Notes: a model not told the origin generated them from the letters alone. A stretch of 64,000 nt of DNA from Pontiellaceae bacterium B12227 (GCA_029432775.1 JAROAZ010000009.1:145878-209877), one strand, 5' to 3'; positions 39,021 through 48,499 are shown, numbered from the stretch's first letter. Program-made: numbers and translations.

Positions 39021-40522
39021 ACCACTTCCCCCTGGACAAAGCCCTCGTCATTGAAGTGGAGCGTGATGTTTCCCTCGACGGCATCGTAGTCAATCTGGTT
39101 TACTAGGGCTTTTACGAAGGCGCATTTTTCACCCGTATTGAATGATGGCCACAGACCCTGCATATCGCGCAGAACCGCGGCGATTCCCTTTCTGGAGGGC
39201 TTACGCCACCGCACAATATTTTTGGCGTTTTCGAGCAGATCTTCGGCTTCCTTACGCTTTTCCTCAAGATGGCGGATCAGCGGTTCCGGTGCGCCGAATT
39301 CCCGCGAAGAAGCCAGTTCTTTTTCGATGCGTCCAAGCTGTCTTTTTGCCGTTTTGCGCTGTTGTTCGAGGGCGGTGCGCTTTTCCTCCATGGTTTCGGC
39401 CAACTGCTGGTAGACCAATTCCTGAAGCTCTGGGTCGGTTCCGATGGAGAGGAGCTGTTCGGCTACAAGGTTTTCGATTTCACCGGCGGGAATCGATGGC
39501 GAAGGACAAGCATGCGCCCCGTTAAGCCGCTTGTTCGAACAGGTATAGTAGCGGTACATGCGGTTCTTTTTCTTTGTGTAGTTATGAACGAATGCGGTAT
39601 TGCAGGACGCGCACTTGAGAAGCCCCTTGAGCAGGGCGTCGTGGCTGTTGCGCTTCCGGCTTCCCTTCTGCACCGAGTTTTCGGCCAGCATCTTCTGCAC
39701 CCGACTGAAGACTGCCGGATCAACAATCCCGTCATGGCATCCTTCGAATGTTTCGCCCTTGAGTGTAACCTTGCCGATGTAGATTGGATTGGTGAGCAGG
39801 TGGTGGAGTCCACTGGTTGAGAATTCGCTGCCGCCAGAGACCTTGCCCTCCTTGGTGACCCATTTTTTATTCCTCCACCCTCGGCGATTAAGTTCGCGGA
39901 GAACAGCCTTGACGGAGCGAAGTTCCAGATAGAGCACGAAAATTTCCCGGACACGGAGGGCTTCGAGTTCATCGGGTTCGAGTTCGCCGCCTCCGGCCTT
40001 GATCCTGTAGCCGAGGACGGGGCGGCCGCCGATGAACCGTCCCATCTTCCGTGCGGCATGCATTCGTTCGGTGACGCGGTCGCGGATCAGTTCGCGTTCG
40101 AATTCGGCGAAGGACATGAACACCGTAAGCATGAGCCGTCCGACCGCGCCTTCGGTGTTTATGTTTTGCATGACGCTCACCAGTGCCACGCCATGTTCCT
40201 CGAACAGGGCAAGCAGTTCGAAAAACTGGATAAGGCTTCGGGAGATTCGGTCGAGACGATGAATGACGACAACCTTTATCTCACCCGCCTTCACGAGCCG
40301 GATGACCTCCTGCAAGCCCTGCCGCTCTAGCGTGGCTCCGCTTTTGTTGTTGTCGGAGTAAACGCCCGTGCACGTCCAGCCCAGGTGCTGCTGGGAAGCT
40401 ATGTAGCTTTCGGCGGCGGCCTGTTGAACGGCAAGCGAATTGACCTCGGTGTCCGGCCCGGCGTCGGTGGATTTGCGGACATAGATTATGACAGGTACGG
40501 GATCGTTGCTTTCCATTTTCAT
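39017..40522 (-). CDS. Large serine recombinase
   Basis: The 501-residue product has an N-terminal resolvase catalytic domain (VIIYVRKSTDAG with the nucleophile Ser, VIHRLDRISRSLIQFFEL), a recombinase domain (GGRPVLGYRI, LTNPIYIGKVTLKGE), a zinc beta-ribbon (LKCASCNTAF ... YYTCSNKRLNGAHAC) and a coiled coil. These enzymes integrate and excise mobile DNA. It is coupled by 4-base overlaps to the DUF2924 gene upstream and the HTH gene downstream. It marks 38.6-44.2 kb as a mobile module. Confidence 0.95.
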   Translation of the reverse strand: MKMESNDPVPVIIYVRKSTDAGPDTEVNSLAVQQAAAESYIASQQHLGWTCTGVYSDNNKSGATLERQGLQEVIRLVKAGEIKVVVIHRLDRISRSLIQFFELLALFEEHGVALVSVMQNINTEGAVGRLMLTVFMSFAEFERELIRDRVTERMHAARKMGRFIGGRPVLGYRIKAGGGELEPDELEALRVREIFVLYLELRSVKAVLRELNRRGWRNKKWVTKEGKVSGGSEFSTSGLHHLLTNPIYIGKVTLKGETFEGCHDGIVDPAVFSRVQKMLAENSVQKGSRKRNSHDALLKGLLKCASCNTAFVHNYTKKKNRMYRYYTCSNKRLNGAHACPSPSIPAGEIENLVAEQLLSIGTDPELQELVYQQLAETMEEKRTALEQQRKTAKRQLGRIEKELASSREFGAPEPLIRHLEEKRKEAEDLLENAKNIVRWRKPSRKGIAAVLRDMQGLWPSFNTGEKCAFVKALVNQIDYDAVEGNITLHFNDEGFVQGEVV

Positions 40523-41046
40523 TTTCCTTTCTTGAGTCCAAAGAAGAGCTTTCCGTTCCAGCGGGTGCCCGTGACCGCCCGTGCAACGGCGGAAATCGAT
40601 TTGAACCGCTGGTCATTCCATTCGAAGCCGTTCTCAAGCACGAGTACGCGGATGTCCTCGCCCTTGTAGTTCCGGTGGAGAACGGTTCCCGGAAGCAATT
40701 TCGAATCGGGCCGGTAGGCGATTGTGGCTGTTTGGTTTTTGTTTTCCGGGGGGCGTTGAACATTGGGGAAACGCCCCTTCACATCGCGGTCGTCAGCGAT
40801 GGCAAGGGCTTTTTTCCGCGCCGCATCACTGATATCGCCAAAGACGTCCCTCTGGGCTGCCCACAGAATTTTCTTGATGAGATGAGCGCGGTTGCGCGTC
40901 GTCGGGGTATGGCCGTAGCATGTCGCAAAGCGTTCGCGCAACTCCCGTGCGGAAAGTGTCGCCAACGTCTTTTCGAGTTCGTCGATATTCAATGTCTCTT
41001 CTGTTTTCATGGTGTGTGTTGGGCCATACGTGGATGCGGAACTCAA
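40519..41046 (-). CDS. DUF2924 family protein
   Basis: The C-terminal half carries the DUF2924 pattern PGTVLHRNYKGEDIRVLVLE, then NGFEWNDQRFKSISAVARAV and TGTRWNGKLFFGL. DUF2924 genes commonly sit beside serine recombinases in phage-like or island modules; the role is unknown. The TTG at 41046 overlaps the stop of the 43-residue gene (TTGA), matching the coupling of the whole operon; the ATG at 41010 is the alternative start (163 residues). It ends inside the recombinase start. Confidence 0.85.
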   Translation of the reverse strand: MSSASTYGPTHTMKTEETLNIDELEKTLATLSARELRERFATCYGHTPTTRNRAHLIKKILWAAQRDVFGDISDAARKKALAIADDRDVKGRFPNVQRPPENKNQTATIAYRPDSKLLPGTVLHRNYKGEDIRVLVLENGFEWNDQRFKSISAVARAVTGTRWNGKLFFGLKKGK

Positions 41047-41174
41047 GTCTTCTCTACCCGTGTTCCGCTCTTTTCCTCCTGTTGCCGCCGGATCAGGACA
41101 TTTGCAAGCAATTGCGCGAGATCCCGGCGCATCCGGAGGGCTTCGTCGGTGGCGGCATTGACTTCTTTTTTCAT
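41043..41174 (-). CDS. Small coupled protein, 43 aa
   Basis: ATG at 41174 overlaps the stop of the upstream gene (ATGA), and the stop overlaps the TTG start of the DUF2924 gene. It encodes MKKEVNAATDEALRMRRDL, then a Gln/Arg-rich helix. The perfect overlap chain is the main support; no family is recognised. Confidence 0.55.
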   Translation of the reverse strand: MKKEVNAATDEALRMRRDLAQLLANVLIRRQQEEKSGTRVEKT

Positions 41175-41584
41175 TGGTTCTTCTCCGTTTTCTGGTTTTT
41201 GGTTTCGGCGAAATTCATGATCCAGTCTCGCAGTTCCCGGAGTCCCTGCCCGTTGTAGGTGAAGGTTCGCACCTGCTCCGGGCTTCCGCTTTTGCGACGG
41301 CTCCAGACCTTGTTCACGATCTGGTTACTGAAACGTTCCGTGAGCGCAACCACCGCGACCACGCGGCATCCGTAGTCCGCGTTGCGTTGAAGGTTCCGCA
41401 GGACGTTCCTCGGCGAGGTCTCCAGTTCGATGGCCGCGACAAAGCGGCTCTTGTGGTGCAGCACGAGAATGTCGGCGTTGCGCTGCTCGTAGAACACCGA
41501 CCAGTCCGGATCATCGAAAAGGCGGCCGACTATGGCCTTGGCCTCGCGATGGAGCCTAGATTCACGGCCTCTATTCAGATTCAT
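41171..41584 (-). CDS. PD-(D/E)xK nuclease-like protein
   Basis: The 137-residue product has RNADILVLHHKSRFVAAIELE, with Asp38 then Glu53-x-Glu55, the spacing of a restriction-endonuclease-type active site. It is followed by NLQRNADYGCRVVAVVAL, a typical strand-helix of the fold. The role is perhaps DNA processing with the adjacent HerA/FtsK-like ATPase, with which it overlaps by 14 bases. This assignment is from motif spacing only. Confidence 0.5.
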   Translation of the reverse strand: MNLNRGRESRLHREAKAIVGRLFDDPDWSVFYEQRNADILVLHHKSRFVAAIELETSPRNVLRNLQRNADYGCRVVAVVALTERFSNQIVNKVWSRRKSGSPEQVRTFTYNGQGLRELRDWIMNFAETKNQKTEKNQ

Positions 41585-43313
41585 GGAGAACCTCCAGTCC
41601 CGTGGCCGTAGGGTGAAGCCGCATGCACGGTCTTCCGGCCTTGGAAGTTTTTATTACGGCGCTCTCGATCCAGCCGAGTTCGATTAGGGATTCCTTGATC
41701 CGCGTTCCACGTCCGGCGGACCAGCCGAGCGAGCGGTAGTGTGCCGACACGGAAAGGTCGGGGTTGTCTTTGCAGGAGTGCAGCAGCGCGTAGTATTCGA
41801 AGAGTATTTCCGGATCGTCCGGTACGGGATCGGAAGGCCGTTCGGTGGAAGGAACCTCCTGTTCCGAATCGGTTTTGCCGGGTATGTCCCTGTCTTTGGG
41901 CTCTTCTTTTTCGCCGAGCAGTTCCCTGAAGTCGAGGCGTTCATCCTTGACCGTTCGTTCGGGGGAGAAGACGGCGGCGGCATCCCACGCCGACCAGACG
42001 GGTTCCATCATACCCGCAATCTCCGCTTCGCCGGGATAACCGCCGAGGTCGTTGAACGGAATCCGGATCTTCACGGGCTTCGGGCAGCGGGGTGACACCA
42101 CCCACGCGGTTCCAACATCCATTTCGAGAAGTTCAAAGTAGCGGCTCTCATCCAGCCCCAGGCGGCGGCAGCATGCACGGCCTTCGGCCTCCGAATTGGT
42201 TTTAAGGGCGAGGAAGGTTCCCGCGTTGTCGAGCACGGTTTGCTGGATGCTGGATATGCTCTGTGTCCCGATGATGTTACCGATTCCGTAAGAGCGGGTC
42301 TTGGTCAGGATATCTGCCTGAAGATTGACCCGCCTACTGGCGGTTGCCGCCTCCATCTCCCGCCCGAAGAAGCCGCGGCCCTCCTCGAAGTAAACGATTC
42401 GGCGGAGGGTTCCGGCGTGGCCTCCCGACATGGCGCGGTCCGTGAGTTGCTTGAACAGCAGCGAAATGTAGAAATGCTCCATGGAGACCGGAACATCCTT
42501 CAATGGGATCACGTTCAACGCATGGTCGTCGAATGGCCAATGGCCTTCGCGCACTTTTCCCCAGTCACCGAAGGCGGTCGCAATATCCTCGAAGCCCTTT
42601 GATGCCGTATGGAGACCTATACGTCCCTCCTTCCGGGCAAGGTTGGCGAAGATCGCCGGAAGATCCGCTATAGCCGGAAGCTCGTTTCCGCAACACAGAC
42701 CCGAGAGCCTGGCCAGAACCGCATTGGCTGTTCCGGGTACGAAGGCGAGGAGTCTTGTGAGCTGGGCGGCCAGAAATTGGATGTAATCCCTCTGTTTTGC
42801 AGCTCCGGCAAGGCAGTTCCAACGCTGCCTTTCAAGGGGGATATAGACGGAATCCTCTACCTTTCGCACAAACCGCAACCCTTCCGTCTTGTGGTCGAGC
42901 AGGATCGTACGAACCTTCCCCGCGAGGGCGTTCAGGAAGTTGCTGGCGGCGGTGGTCTTGCCCGAACCGGAAGCTCCGCCCAGCAGCGCATGGGTCGTCA
43001 GGTCGTCGAAGGGGATGCGGTACTCAATTCCCTCTCTTACGGTGTGGCCAACCAGCACTGATGTTTCGGGATCGAACTGCGGCACGACGGGGCCATCGCC
43101 GTGCATGGCCTTCCTCCACTCCAGGTCGCCAAGCTTGCGGTCCATCTTGTCGGAGAAGCGGTTGGCGATCTCGCCGTCTTGGAGAGGCGACCTGCCCAAA
43201 TCCTGATAGAGCCGGTACAGCGGGTCATCCTGCACGCCGAGCTGTTCCATCCGCTCCTCGTTGCTGTGGACGATCTTGCGGGTGCCCTTGAATTTCGGCG
43301 ATTGCTTCTTCAT
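41571..43313 (-). CDS. HerA/FtsK-like DNA-translocase ATPase with winged-helix tail
   Basis: The 580-residue product has Walker A GGASGSGKTTAASN near residue 95, LLDHKTEGLRFV after it, and VYFEEGRGFF as a Walker-B-like strand. NIIGTQSISSIQQTVLDNAG, like the sensor region of HerA/VirD4/TraD ATPases, comes later. The C-terminal 80 residues (SAHYRSLGWSAGRGTRIKES) form a winged helix. It likely moves DNA during transfer or maintenance of the element. No membrane span is visible, but the gene two upstream encodes a four-span membrane protein that could anchor it. Confidence 0.8.
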   Translation of the reverse strand: MKKQSPKFKGTRKIVHSNEERMEQLGVQDDPLYRLYQDLGRSPLQDGEIANRFSDKMDRKLGDLEWRKAMHGDGPVVPQFDPETSVLVGHTVREGIEYRIPFDDLTTHALLGGASGSGKTTAASNFLNALAGKVRTILLDHKTEGLRFVRKVEDSVYIPLERQRWNCLAGAAKQRDYIQFLAAQLTRLLAFVPGTANAVLARLSGLCCGNELPAIADLPAIFANLARKEGRIGLHTASKGFEDIATAFGDWGKVREGHWPFDDHALNVIPLKDVPVSMEHFYISLLFKQLTDRAMSGGHAGTLRRIVYFEEGRGFFGREMEAATASRRVNLQADILTKTRSYGIGNIIGTQSISSIQQTVLDNAGTFLALKTNSEAEGRACCRRLGLDESRYFELLEMDVGTAWVVSPRCPKPVKIRIPFNDLGGYPGEAEIAGMMEPVWSAWDAAAVFSPERTVKDERLDFRELLGEKEEPKDRDIPGKTDSEQEVPSTERPSDPVPDDPEILFEYYALLHSCKDNPDLSVSAHYRSLGWSAGRGTRIKESLIELGWIESAVIKTSKAGRPCMRLHPTATGLEVLHESE

Positions 43314-43801
43314 CGGTAAGACCTCTTACGTTTCGAGTCGAACGCCTTCCACGTATCGTATTCCTTTTCGAGTTCCTCGTATTCCTTCGGAGTGACCACC
43401 ATGATCTGGCCATTGGGATGCTTGAACTTGCGCATACAGGTGCGGCAGAGAACAACGTGGCTTGTTCCGCTGCGGATGACCGCGTCCTCCGCCTCGCCAC
43501 AGACGGAGCAGATGCTTTTCAGCGTATCGGTTTCGGCCAGTTTGCCAGAGGCGGTGATGGCCTTCGTCTTGAGGGTGTCGCTTTGCAGGATGTTTCCGCG
43601 GCGGCAGTGGCTCTCCTCCGAATCGGAGATGACGTCGTTTGCACCGACCTTGCGGAAGGCCGTGCGCTTCCGTCCGACATGGCCGCTCCGGGGCGGCTCA
43701 TCTTCCGTGGCCGGGGACTGCTGCGGTGTGGTCGGACGGCTCCGTTCCTCCGCTACCGGTGCGACGAAGAGCAAGTCCAGAATGCGCTTGAGGAAACCCA
43801 T
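43310..43801 (-). CDS. Hypothetical zinc-ribbon protein
   Basis: The ATG at 43801 (MGFLKRILDLLFVAP) is preferred; the longer open frame overlaps the upstream gene. The 163-residue product has a short hydrophobic N-terminus, a low-complexity linker, and a four-Cys zinc site (CSVCGEAEDAV...CRTCMRKFKHP). The C-terminus is charged. It overlaps the HerA-like gene by ATGA and follows the membrane protein gene by 2 bases. Confidence 0.65.
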   Translation of the reverse strand: MGFLKRILDLLFVAPVAEERSRPTTPQQSPATEDEPPRSGHVGRKRTAFRKVGANDVISDSEESHCRRGNILQSDTLKTKAITASGKLAETDTLKSICSVCGEAEDAVIRSGTSHVVLCRTCMRKFKHPNGQIMVVTPKEYEELEKEYDTWKAFDSKRKRSYR

Positions 43802-43803
43802 GG

Positions 43804-44202
43804 CTAGTTCCAGACGAGGTTGATGACAAAGAGGACGGCCAGGGCGATCAGTATTCGCTTGCGAAGCAGTTCCTGGTGTCCCCGGCGGGGTTCGCAGAGG
43901 AAGGCCACGGTGCCGGGAAGATAAAACAGCCCAGTGATCAGGATAATCACCATCCACGGCCTGAAGCCGTTGGAATAGACCATCCGGCCCAGCGGCAGGC
44001 TCAGGCCGACGAGCAGACCCGCGATGATCAGCAGCATCTGGAGCTTCTGGCTCCGCCATCCACCTCGGCTGAAGCCGAGATAGGCAATGATGGCTGGAAA
44101 CAGCAGCATGATGTTGGCCCGCAGAAGAAAACTGTAGACCGGGGCGGGAAGGTCGCGTGCGAATTCGGCGTAGGTTTCCCAGATTTTTGTGAGGATGTCC
44201 AT
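43804..44202 (-). CDS. Four-span membrane protein, first gene of mobile operon
   Basis: GAAAGGAG precedes the ATG at 44202. The 132-residue product has hydrophobic segments at about 29-46, 55-72, 82-103 and 112-131. No family is recognised. It leads the eight-gene minus-strand operon (44.2 to 38.6 kb) that ends with recombinase genes; operator B (44286) lies 84 bases upstream. Confidence 0.7.
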   Translation of the reverse strand: MDILTKIWETYAEFARDLPAPVYSFLLRANIMLLFPAIIAYLGFSRGGWRSQKLQMLLIIAGLLVGLSLPLGRMVYSNGFRPWMVIILITGLFYLPGTVAFLCEPRRGHQELLRKRILIALAVLFVINLVWN

Positions 44203-44285
44203 GGTTGCTCCTTTCGGTGTTTAATTTTCCATGAACCCCTTTTAATGGTAAGTTGTAATATCAACAACGGTAATGTCTTGAGGTG

Positions 44286-44320
44286 ACAGCGCACAATGTC
44301 GCGCGATGATATCGCGCTGT
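44286..44320. promoter_or_regulatory. Operator-like palindrome B between divergent genes
   Basis: The outer arms are ACAGCGC/GCGCTGT. Inside is CAATGTCGCGCGAT, a near-exact half-site of operator C, followed by a spaced ATCGCGC. It sits between the minus-strand mobile operon (ATG 44202) and the plus-strand gene (ATG 44409), so it can control both. Confidence 0.6.
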
Positions 44321-44408
44321 AGAATCCGATTGCCACTATGCCGGGATTAAAAACAAAGTCTTTATAAATAATCAGCATATCCCACTTGTAAAAGGAGGAT
44401 TTGTTGAT

Positions 44409-44894
44409 ATGAGTTTTGAACGGTTTTTAGTGGATAGATTTGGGCTTGATAAGGAAGGTCGGACTTCATATCTGGATATGGCTTTTGATGAAGCGAAGAA
44501 ATTCAGGAGGTATGCCGAGGAAGCAACTAATGAGCGAACCAGCGAGGTGCTTGCAACAGTAGGAGACAGCTTGGAAAAGCGCGCGACCGGCAGGTTTATT
44601 GCGTCGGGAAAAATGATGCTTGAATTAAGGGGGGAAGATTTCGCCCTTAAAAGTCTTCCCGATTCCACAAGGGATTTGACCCAATCGGATTTGTATGGAT
44701 TGCTTGATGAATATCTTCAGCACACCGGCAGTGAATTGAGAATTGATCCTGAGCAGGAGAAATATCTGTTAGCTCCGGACGGTCGGAAATCCGGCTGGTG
44801 CACTATGACTTACAGGGCTGGTGAAACCCCTGAAAGGGGAAACTTCATGCTTGTTACCCTAAATCCATATGCATTCAAACGTTTCGAGGAGTAG
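44409..44894 (+). CDS. Hypothetical protein, 161 aa
   Basis: AAAAGGAGG precedes the ATG at 44409 by a good distance. The product is soluble, helical at first (AFDEAKKFRRYAEEATNERT), then mixed with WCTMTYRAGETPERGNFMLV near the end. It is not recognised. It is alone on the plus strand, divergent from the mobile operon, and convergent with the NtrC-like gene. Its position beside operator B suggests it belongs to the co-regulated set. Confidence 0.65.
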   Translation: MSFERFLVDRFGLDKEGRTSYLDMAFDEAKKFRRYAEEATNERTSEVLATVGDSLEKRATGRFIASGKMMLELRGEDFALKSLPDSTRDLTQSDLYGLLDEYLQHTGSELRIDPEQEKYLLAPDGRKSGWCTMTYRAGETPERGNFMLVTLNPYAFKRFEE

Positions 44895-44947
44895 GATCGG
44901 GCCAACGTAATGGAGTAGAAACCAAATGAACGGCTTAGAAAACCAGT

Positions 44948-46525
44948 TTAATATCCGGAGATCCGCTTGCCCCCTGAAAGGGAGCAGTTGGCCTCTATTT
45001 TGTAGTCGGAAAGAGTGACTTTCCTGTCGCCTGATTCCGGAAGCACCTGTTCAAGGAAGTCCAGCCGTGGTTTTGATTTTTCAATGTAGTTTCTAATCGG
45101 GCGCAGGTATTTATTTATTTCGTTCGAATCATCTTCGCCAAAGTGGCTTCCCTTGTCGATCTTCTCATCCCATATTTCTGTTTCTTTGCTCTGTGCAAGC
45201 TCGAAAATGTCGTGGGTCGTAGTGTCGCGCTTGGATTCTGGATTGTTCGATTCAATGAAGGCCCATAGTACGGAGTATTGTTTGGGCGACTTAATGTATA
45301 CCGGCACGCGGTCATCAATCTGCACCAACCGTTCGGCATCGCAGAACCTAATGGTGTGGCGAGGCTTGCCTGATACTGGAGGTGTTTCCTCTGCCGTTTC
45401 GCTAGGCAATTCCGGAACCGCAACGAGATCATCGAACAGATCCGGTGTAAGCAGCTTGATGCCCTCCGATTCGATCACAGCCTGGTCAAGGGAGTTGAAA
45501 AGCCCCGCGATGTTGTTGGGCCATGGCGCACCGCGCAGTATTCTCTTAGATTCATCATCCAGGATGTATCCCTCATGCTTCCCGGCAAAATGTGCTTCCG
45601 CCAGGGGAATAATATCTGCCCTGCGATCTTTTAATACAGGAACATCAAATGCCCTGAAGCTCGAATCGAGACTCTGCTTGAAGGTTGCCTCGTCTGCTTC
45701 ATTGGCCAGCGCCGCAGATGAAGTGGCGATGATTCTTAATCCCGCCTTTTTCCCTGTTTGATTTTTTCTATTCCTCAGGATCTGGGAAAGCCTAGACAGG
45801 GAAGCAACCGGCAGCCTGTCGATTTCGGTCATGAGAACCGTTCCCTCTCTGTCTCCGAGCAATTCTGTTTCCAGTTTTTCAGGGGAACAGGTGGAGCAGT
45901 TGACTTCCTTGAACTCTGCTTTTTTTGTTCCGGAAGCATGGTTCAGGTCGTGGATTGTCTCTGCAATATAACGTTTCCCTGTACCGGGACCGCCTTGCAG
46001 CAGAAGGGGCTTTTCGCAATCAATATAGAGTCTGATTTTGTCCAGAAAGGAGCGCATGGACTTGGAGAGGGAAGCGATCTTTTCATATAGGGGAGAGGGG
46101 TTTTGAACCTCCTTAATCCGGTTGCGCAGGTATTCCTCCAGCACCGCGACAACATCGGAACCCTTGGGGATAATTCGAACCCCGAAACGCTTGTACGCTT
46201 TATGCAGGCTGTCGCCCCGGTTCGAATATTCGCGGACGAATGCCGATGCGGCAATCATGTGGACTTCCTGGGATATGGATTTCTGAAGGAAATCGGCCAC
46301 TTCAAGGCCGCTTGCTCCCGGACAAATATCCGAATGCTTCAGGCGGTGGTCGATGATCGCAACATCGGGAACAAACTTTTCTTCCTGCACAAGTCTGTGG
46401 ACATCATCGTAGGATTTCGCGTATTTGGCCGACACCTCCTTGAGGTTGTATTCAAAATGGTTTTTCCAGCGGGTAACCGTTCCCTGCTTGTCCTCTACAA
46501 CGAGTACGTTGGTTTTCTTCGTCAT
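44948..46525 (-). CDS. Response regulator with NtrC-like AAA+ domain lacking GAFTGA
   Basis: The ATG at 46525 overlaps the kinase stop (ATGA). The 525-residue product has a receiver domain (NVLVVEDKQ, phospho-acceptor Asp59 in VAIIDHRL). An AAA+ domain follows (Walker A GGPGTGKRYIAET; TVLMTEIDRLP as Walker B; VPVLKDRRADIIPL as the arginine region), and then a C-terminal winged-helix-like part. Where NtrC proteins have GAFTGA, this one passes directly from ELLGDREG to TVLMTE. It should not contact sigma-54 in the usual way; it may act as an ATP-driven regulator with another polymerase form. Confidence 0.8.
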   Translation of the reverse strand: MTKKTNVLVVEDKQGTVTRWKNHFEYNLKEVSAKYAKSYDDVHRLVQEEKFVPDVAIIDHRLKHSDICPGASGLEVADFLQKSISQEVHMIAASAFVREYSNRGDSLHKAYKRFGVRIIPKGSDVVAVLEEYLRNRIKEVQNPSPLYEKIASLSKSMRSFLDKIRLYIDCEKPLLLQGGPGTGKRYIAETIHDLNHASGTKKAEFKEVNCSTCSPEKLETELLGDREGTVLMTEIDRLPVASLSRLSQILRNRKNQTGKKAGLRIIATSSAALANEADEATFKQSLDSSFRAFDVPVLKDRRADIIPLAEAHFAGKHEGYILDDESKRILRGAPWPNNIAGLFNSLDQAVIESEGIKLLTPDLFDDLVAVPELPSETAEETPPVSGKPRHTIRFCDAERLVQIDDRVPVYIKSPKQYSVLWAFIESNNPESKRDTTTHDIFELAQSKETEIWDEKIDKGSHFGEDDSNEINKYLRPIRNYIEKSKPRLDFLEQVLPESGDRKVTLSDYKIEANCSLSGGKRISGY

Positions 46526-48480
46526 TGCTTCTCCCGGTTCAATGGAATGGTGAAATAGATGTTGGTCTTGAATTCCCCGGAGTCTTCGACCAGCTCCAGT
46601 TTCCCGCCGCAGATCTTTTCCACGATCCTTCGGCAAATCCAAAGCCCCCGGTTTTTGTCGGGTATCCTTTCCGGCAATTCATCGTCGAATGCCTTCTCTT
46701 TCCAAGGTTTCGGCATGGGCTCCTTGTTCCTGACCACGAATGTGCAGTTATTCCCTTCCAGCGCGGCTCCCACTAAAATTGTGTCCCCGCCTTCATCAAC
46801 CGCGTTTACCATCAGGTTTGCAAATACGATCCGTAGCAGTTGCGGAACCTGCTTTTCGGAATTCCAGTCACCCTCCTCGAAGAGCACATGCTGCTCTCTG
46901 AAATCGGCGGCATTGCCCACGCGTTTACGGAGTTCAGACAGCGATTCCCGGTCCCTTTTTGAATCCCACAGCGAATCTATGCCTGCCCCCATGAATGCAA
47001 GCGCGGCATAAGAGCGCAACCTGCGGATTTCCGAACGCTTCACTTTATCGGGCATTTCATCCCACAGCTTGTCAAGGTCGTCGAGTCCGCCTCCTACATG
47101 CGTTTCCAGGCTGTTCATGTCGTGGTGTTGGGATGCGCTTAGAAATTCGCCCATTTCCTGCCGCTGATTTTTCGCGCCCTCCAGAATGGCCCACTGCTTC
47201 ACATAATAGTCTTCGAGCGGCCCCATGATATGGGTCAGGGCCAGCCGCGTCGCGGCAACCACATCGGTGGATGGAAGCATCCGGGAGGCCAGGACGAAGC
47301 AGGGATTCTGCATTTTCTTGCGGACTTCTCCGCTCGGTGAAACCTGATAGCTGGAAGCATAGCGAACCGTGTAGGTGCCGAGACCGGGATGAAGCAGGTG
47401 CAGCCAGATGAAATAGTTTGCCAGCCGTTCCAAATCGGTAACACCTTCTCCGAGCAGATCGACTTCGGTTTGCTTCTTCACGTCGTTACGAAGTTTCTGG
47501 AGCGGTTTATTCAGCGTGTCGGCAAACGGACGGTTCGAGTTGAAGAAGACTCTCTCAAGCAGCCCGATTGCCTCCTTTTCCTCCTCCATGTACAGGTCGA
47601 TAGCCTCCAATGAGGAGTTGTCGGCACGGGCGACATATTGCCGCAGACGATCCGCCGTTAATGGCGAAAGTATTTTCGAGGCCATCTGGTCGCTGTTTTC
47701 GCGGTCGTTGAGCGCGATCAGTTTTTCCCGAAGTCCGGGGCATTTTTCGGCAATATGATTCCCAACCGCTTTCATGAGGGACGAGATGTCGTAGAGGTGC
47801 AGCCCCGTTTCCTTCAGTGCTGCCGCCTCCGGCGAAGTGTAGAGCTTTTTGTCAAAGACAAGGCAATAGTCCACTTCTTCGAGTTTTTCCGTCTCCCGCA
47901 GAAGCGTGGAAAAATCTGCGACGTGCATTTTGAACCAGTCGTAGTTTTGTTCGGGAAGGCGGATGAGCAGTTGTCCGGCCCGATAGTCATCATCTTTCCG
48001 GTCAAGGCAGCTTAGCGTTCGAAAGAAGTTGTTTTTGGAAAACTGGTCGTAAAGCTTTGCGATAACCCACAACAGGCCATCTTCGTTCCCGGCAGTTCGT
48101 TCGTTTTCGAAAAACCAGTCCATCGGCCCCAGCAGCACCCGCGCAAGTAGGCTTCCCGCATCGCACCTCGGACACGGCGGATTCTTATAGCGAAAACTAC
48201 ACCGATCCGTTTTGAGCTGTTGGTCGATAGTCTTTTTTTCGGGATGTTCTTCGGCCAGATCCGCAAGCTCGCTCCGCACAAGATCCTTTCTCGGCCAGTT
48301 ACCATGGTTCTGGTTTTTTGGAAGCCAAAGGGTTTCGAGTAATCCGGCATCGACTAGCCTTTTCACCTCGCAAGATCCATCAGAATGCATGGCTCCGCGC
48401 AAAAGGCGGCCACTCGATACAGCGGCCGACATCAGGTCGCTATTTTCCCAGCACAATCCTTTATTGCCAATTGTTGCCAT
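46522..48480 (-). CDS. Cytoplasmic histidine kinase partner
   Basis: GGGAGAAAGC precedes the ATG at 48480 (MATIGNKGLCW), preferred to 48495. The 652-residue product has an unrecognised N-terminal sensory region of about 430 residues with a CPRC pair near residue 110 and no membrane span. A dimerisation-like region follows with SQHHDMNSLETHV (probable phospho-His), then an ATPase domain (LRIVFANLMVNAVDEGGDTI as the N-box; NRGLWICRRIVEKICGGKL as the G-box). It is coupled to the response regulator. It may sense a soluble signal linked to the radical SAM or importer products. Confidence 0.8.
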   Translation of the reverse strand: MATIGNKGLCWENSDLMSAAVSSGRLLRGAMHSDGSCEVKRLVDAGLLETLWLPKNQNHGNWPRKDLVRSELADLAEEHPEKKTIDQQLKTDRCSFRYKNPPCPRCDAGSLLARVLLGPMDWFFENERTAGNEDGLLWVIAKLYDQFSKNNFFRTLSCLDRKDDDYRAGQLLIRLPEQNYDWFKMHVADFSTLLRETEKLEEVDYCLVFDKKLYTSPEAAALKETGLHLYDISSLMKAVGNHIAEKCPGLREKLIALNDRENSDQMASKILSPLTADRLRQYVARADNSSLEAIDLYMEEEKEAIGLLERVFFNSNRPFADTLNKPLQKLRNDVKKQTEVDLLGEGVTDLERLANYFIWLHLLHPGLGTYTVRYASSYQVSPSGEVRKKMQNPCFVLASRMLPSTDVVAATRLALTHIMGPLEDYYVKQWAILEGAKNQRQEMGEFLSASQHHDMNSLETHVGGGLDDLDKLWDEMPDKVKRSEIRRLRSYAALAFMGAGIDSLWDSKRDRESLSELRKRVGNAADFREQHVLFEEGDWNSEKQVPQLLRIVFANLMVNAVDEGGDTILVGAALEGNNCTFVVRNKEPMPKPWKEKAFDDELPERIPDKNRGLWICRRIVEKICGGKLELVEDSGEFKTNIYFTIPLNREKQ

Positions 48481-48499
48481 GCTTTCTCCCTTCAAGCTA

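Noticed and set aside
44948..46525. The NtrC-like regulator as activator of the sigma-54 promoter at 20754
   Set aside because: The GAFTGA loop needed to contact sigma-54 is missing and the promoter is 24 kb away in the backbone.
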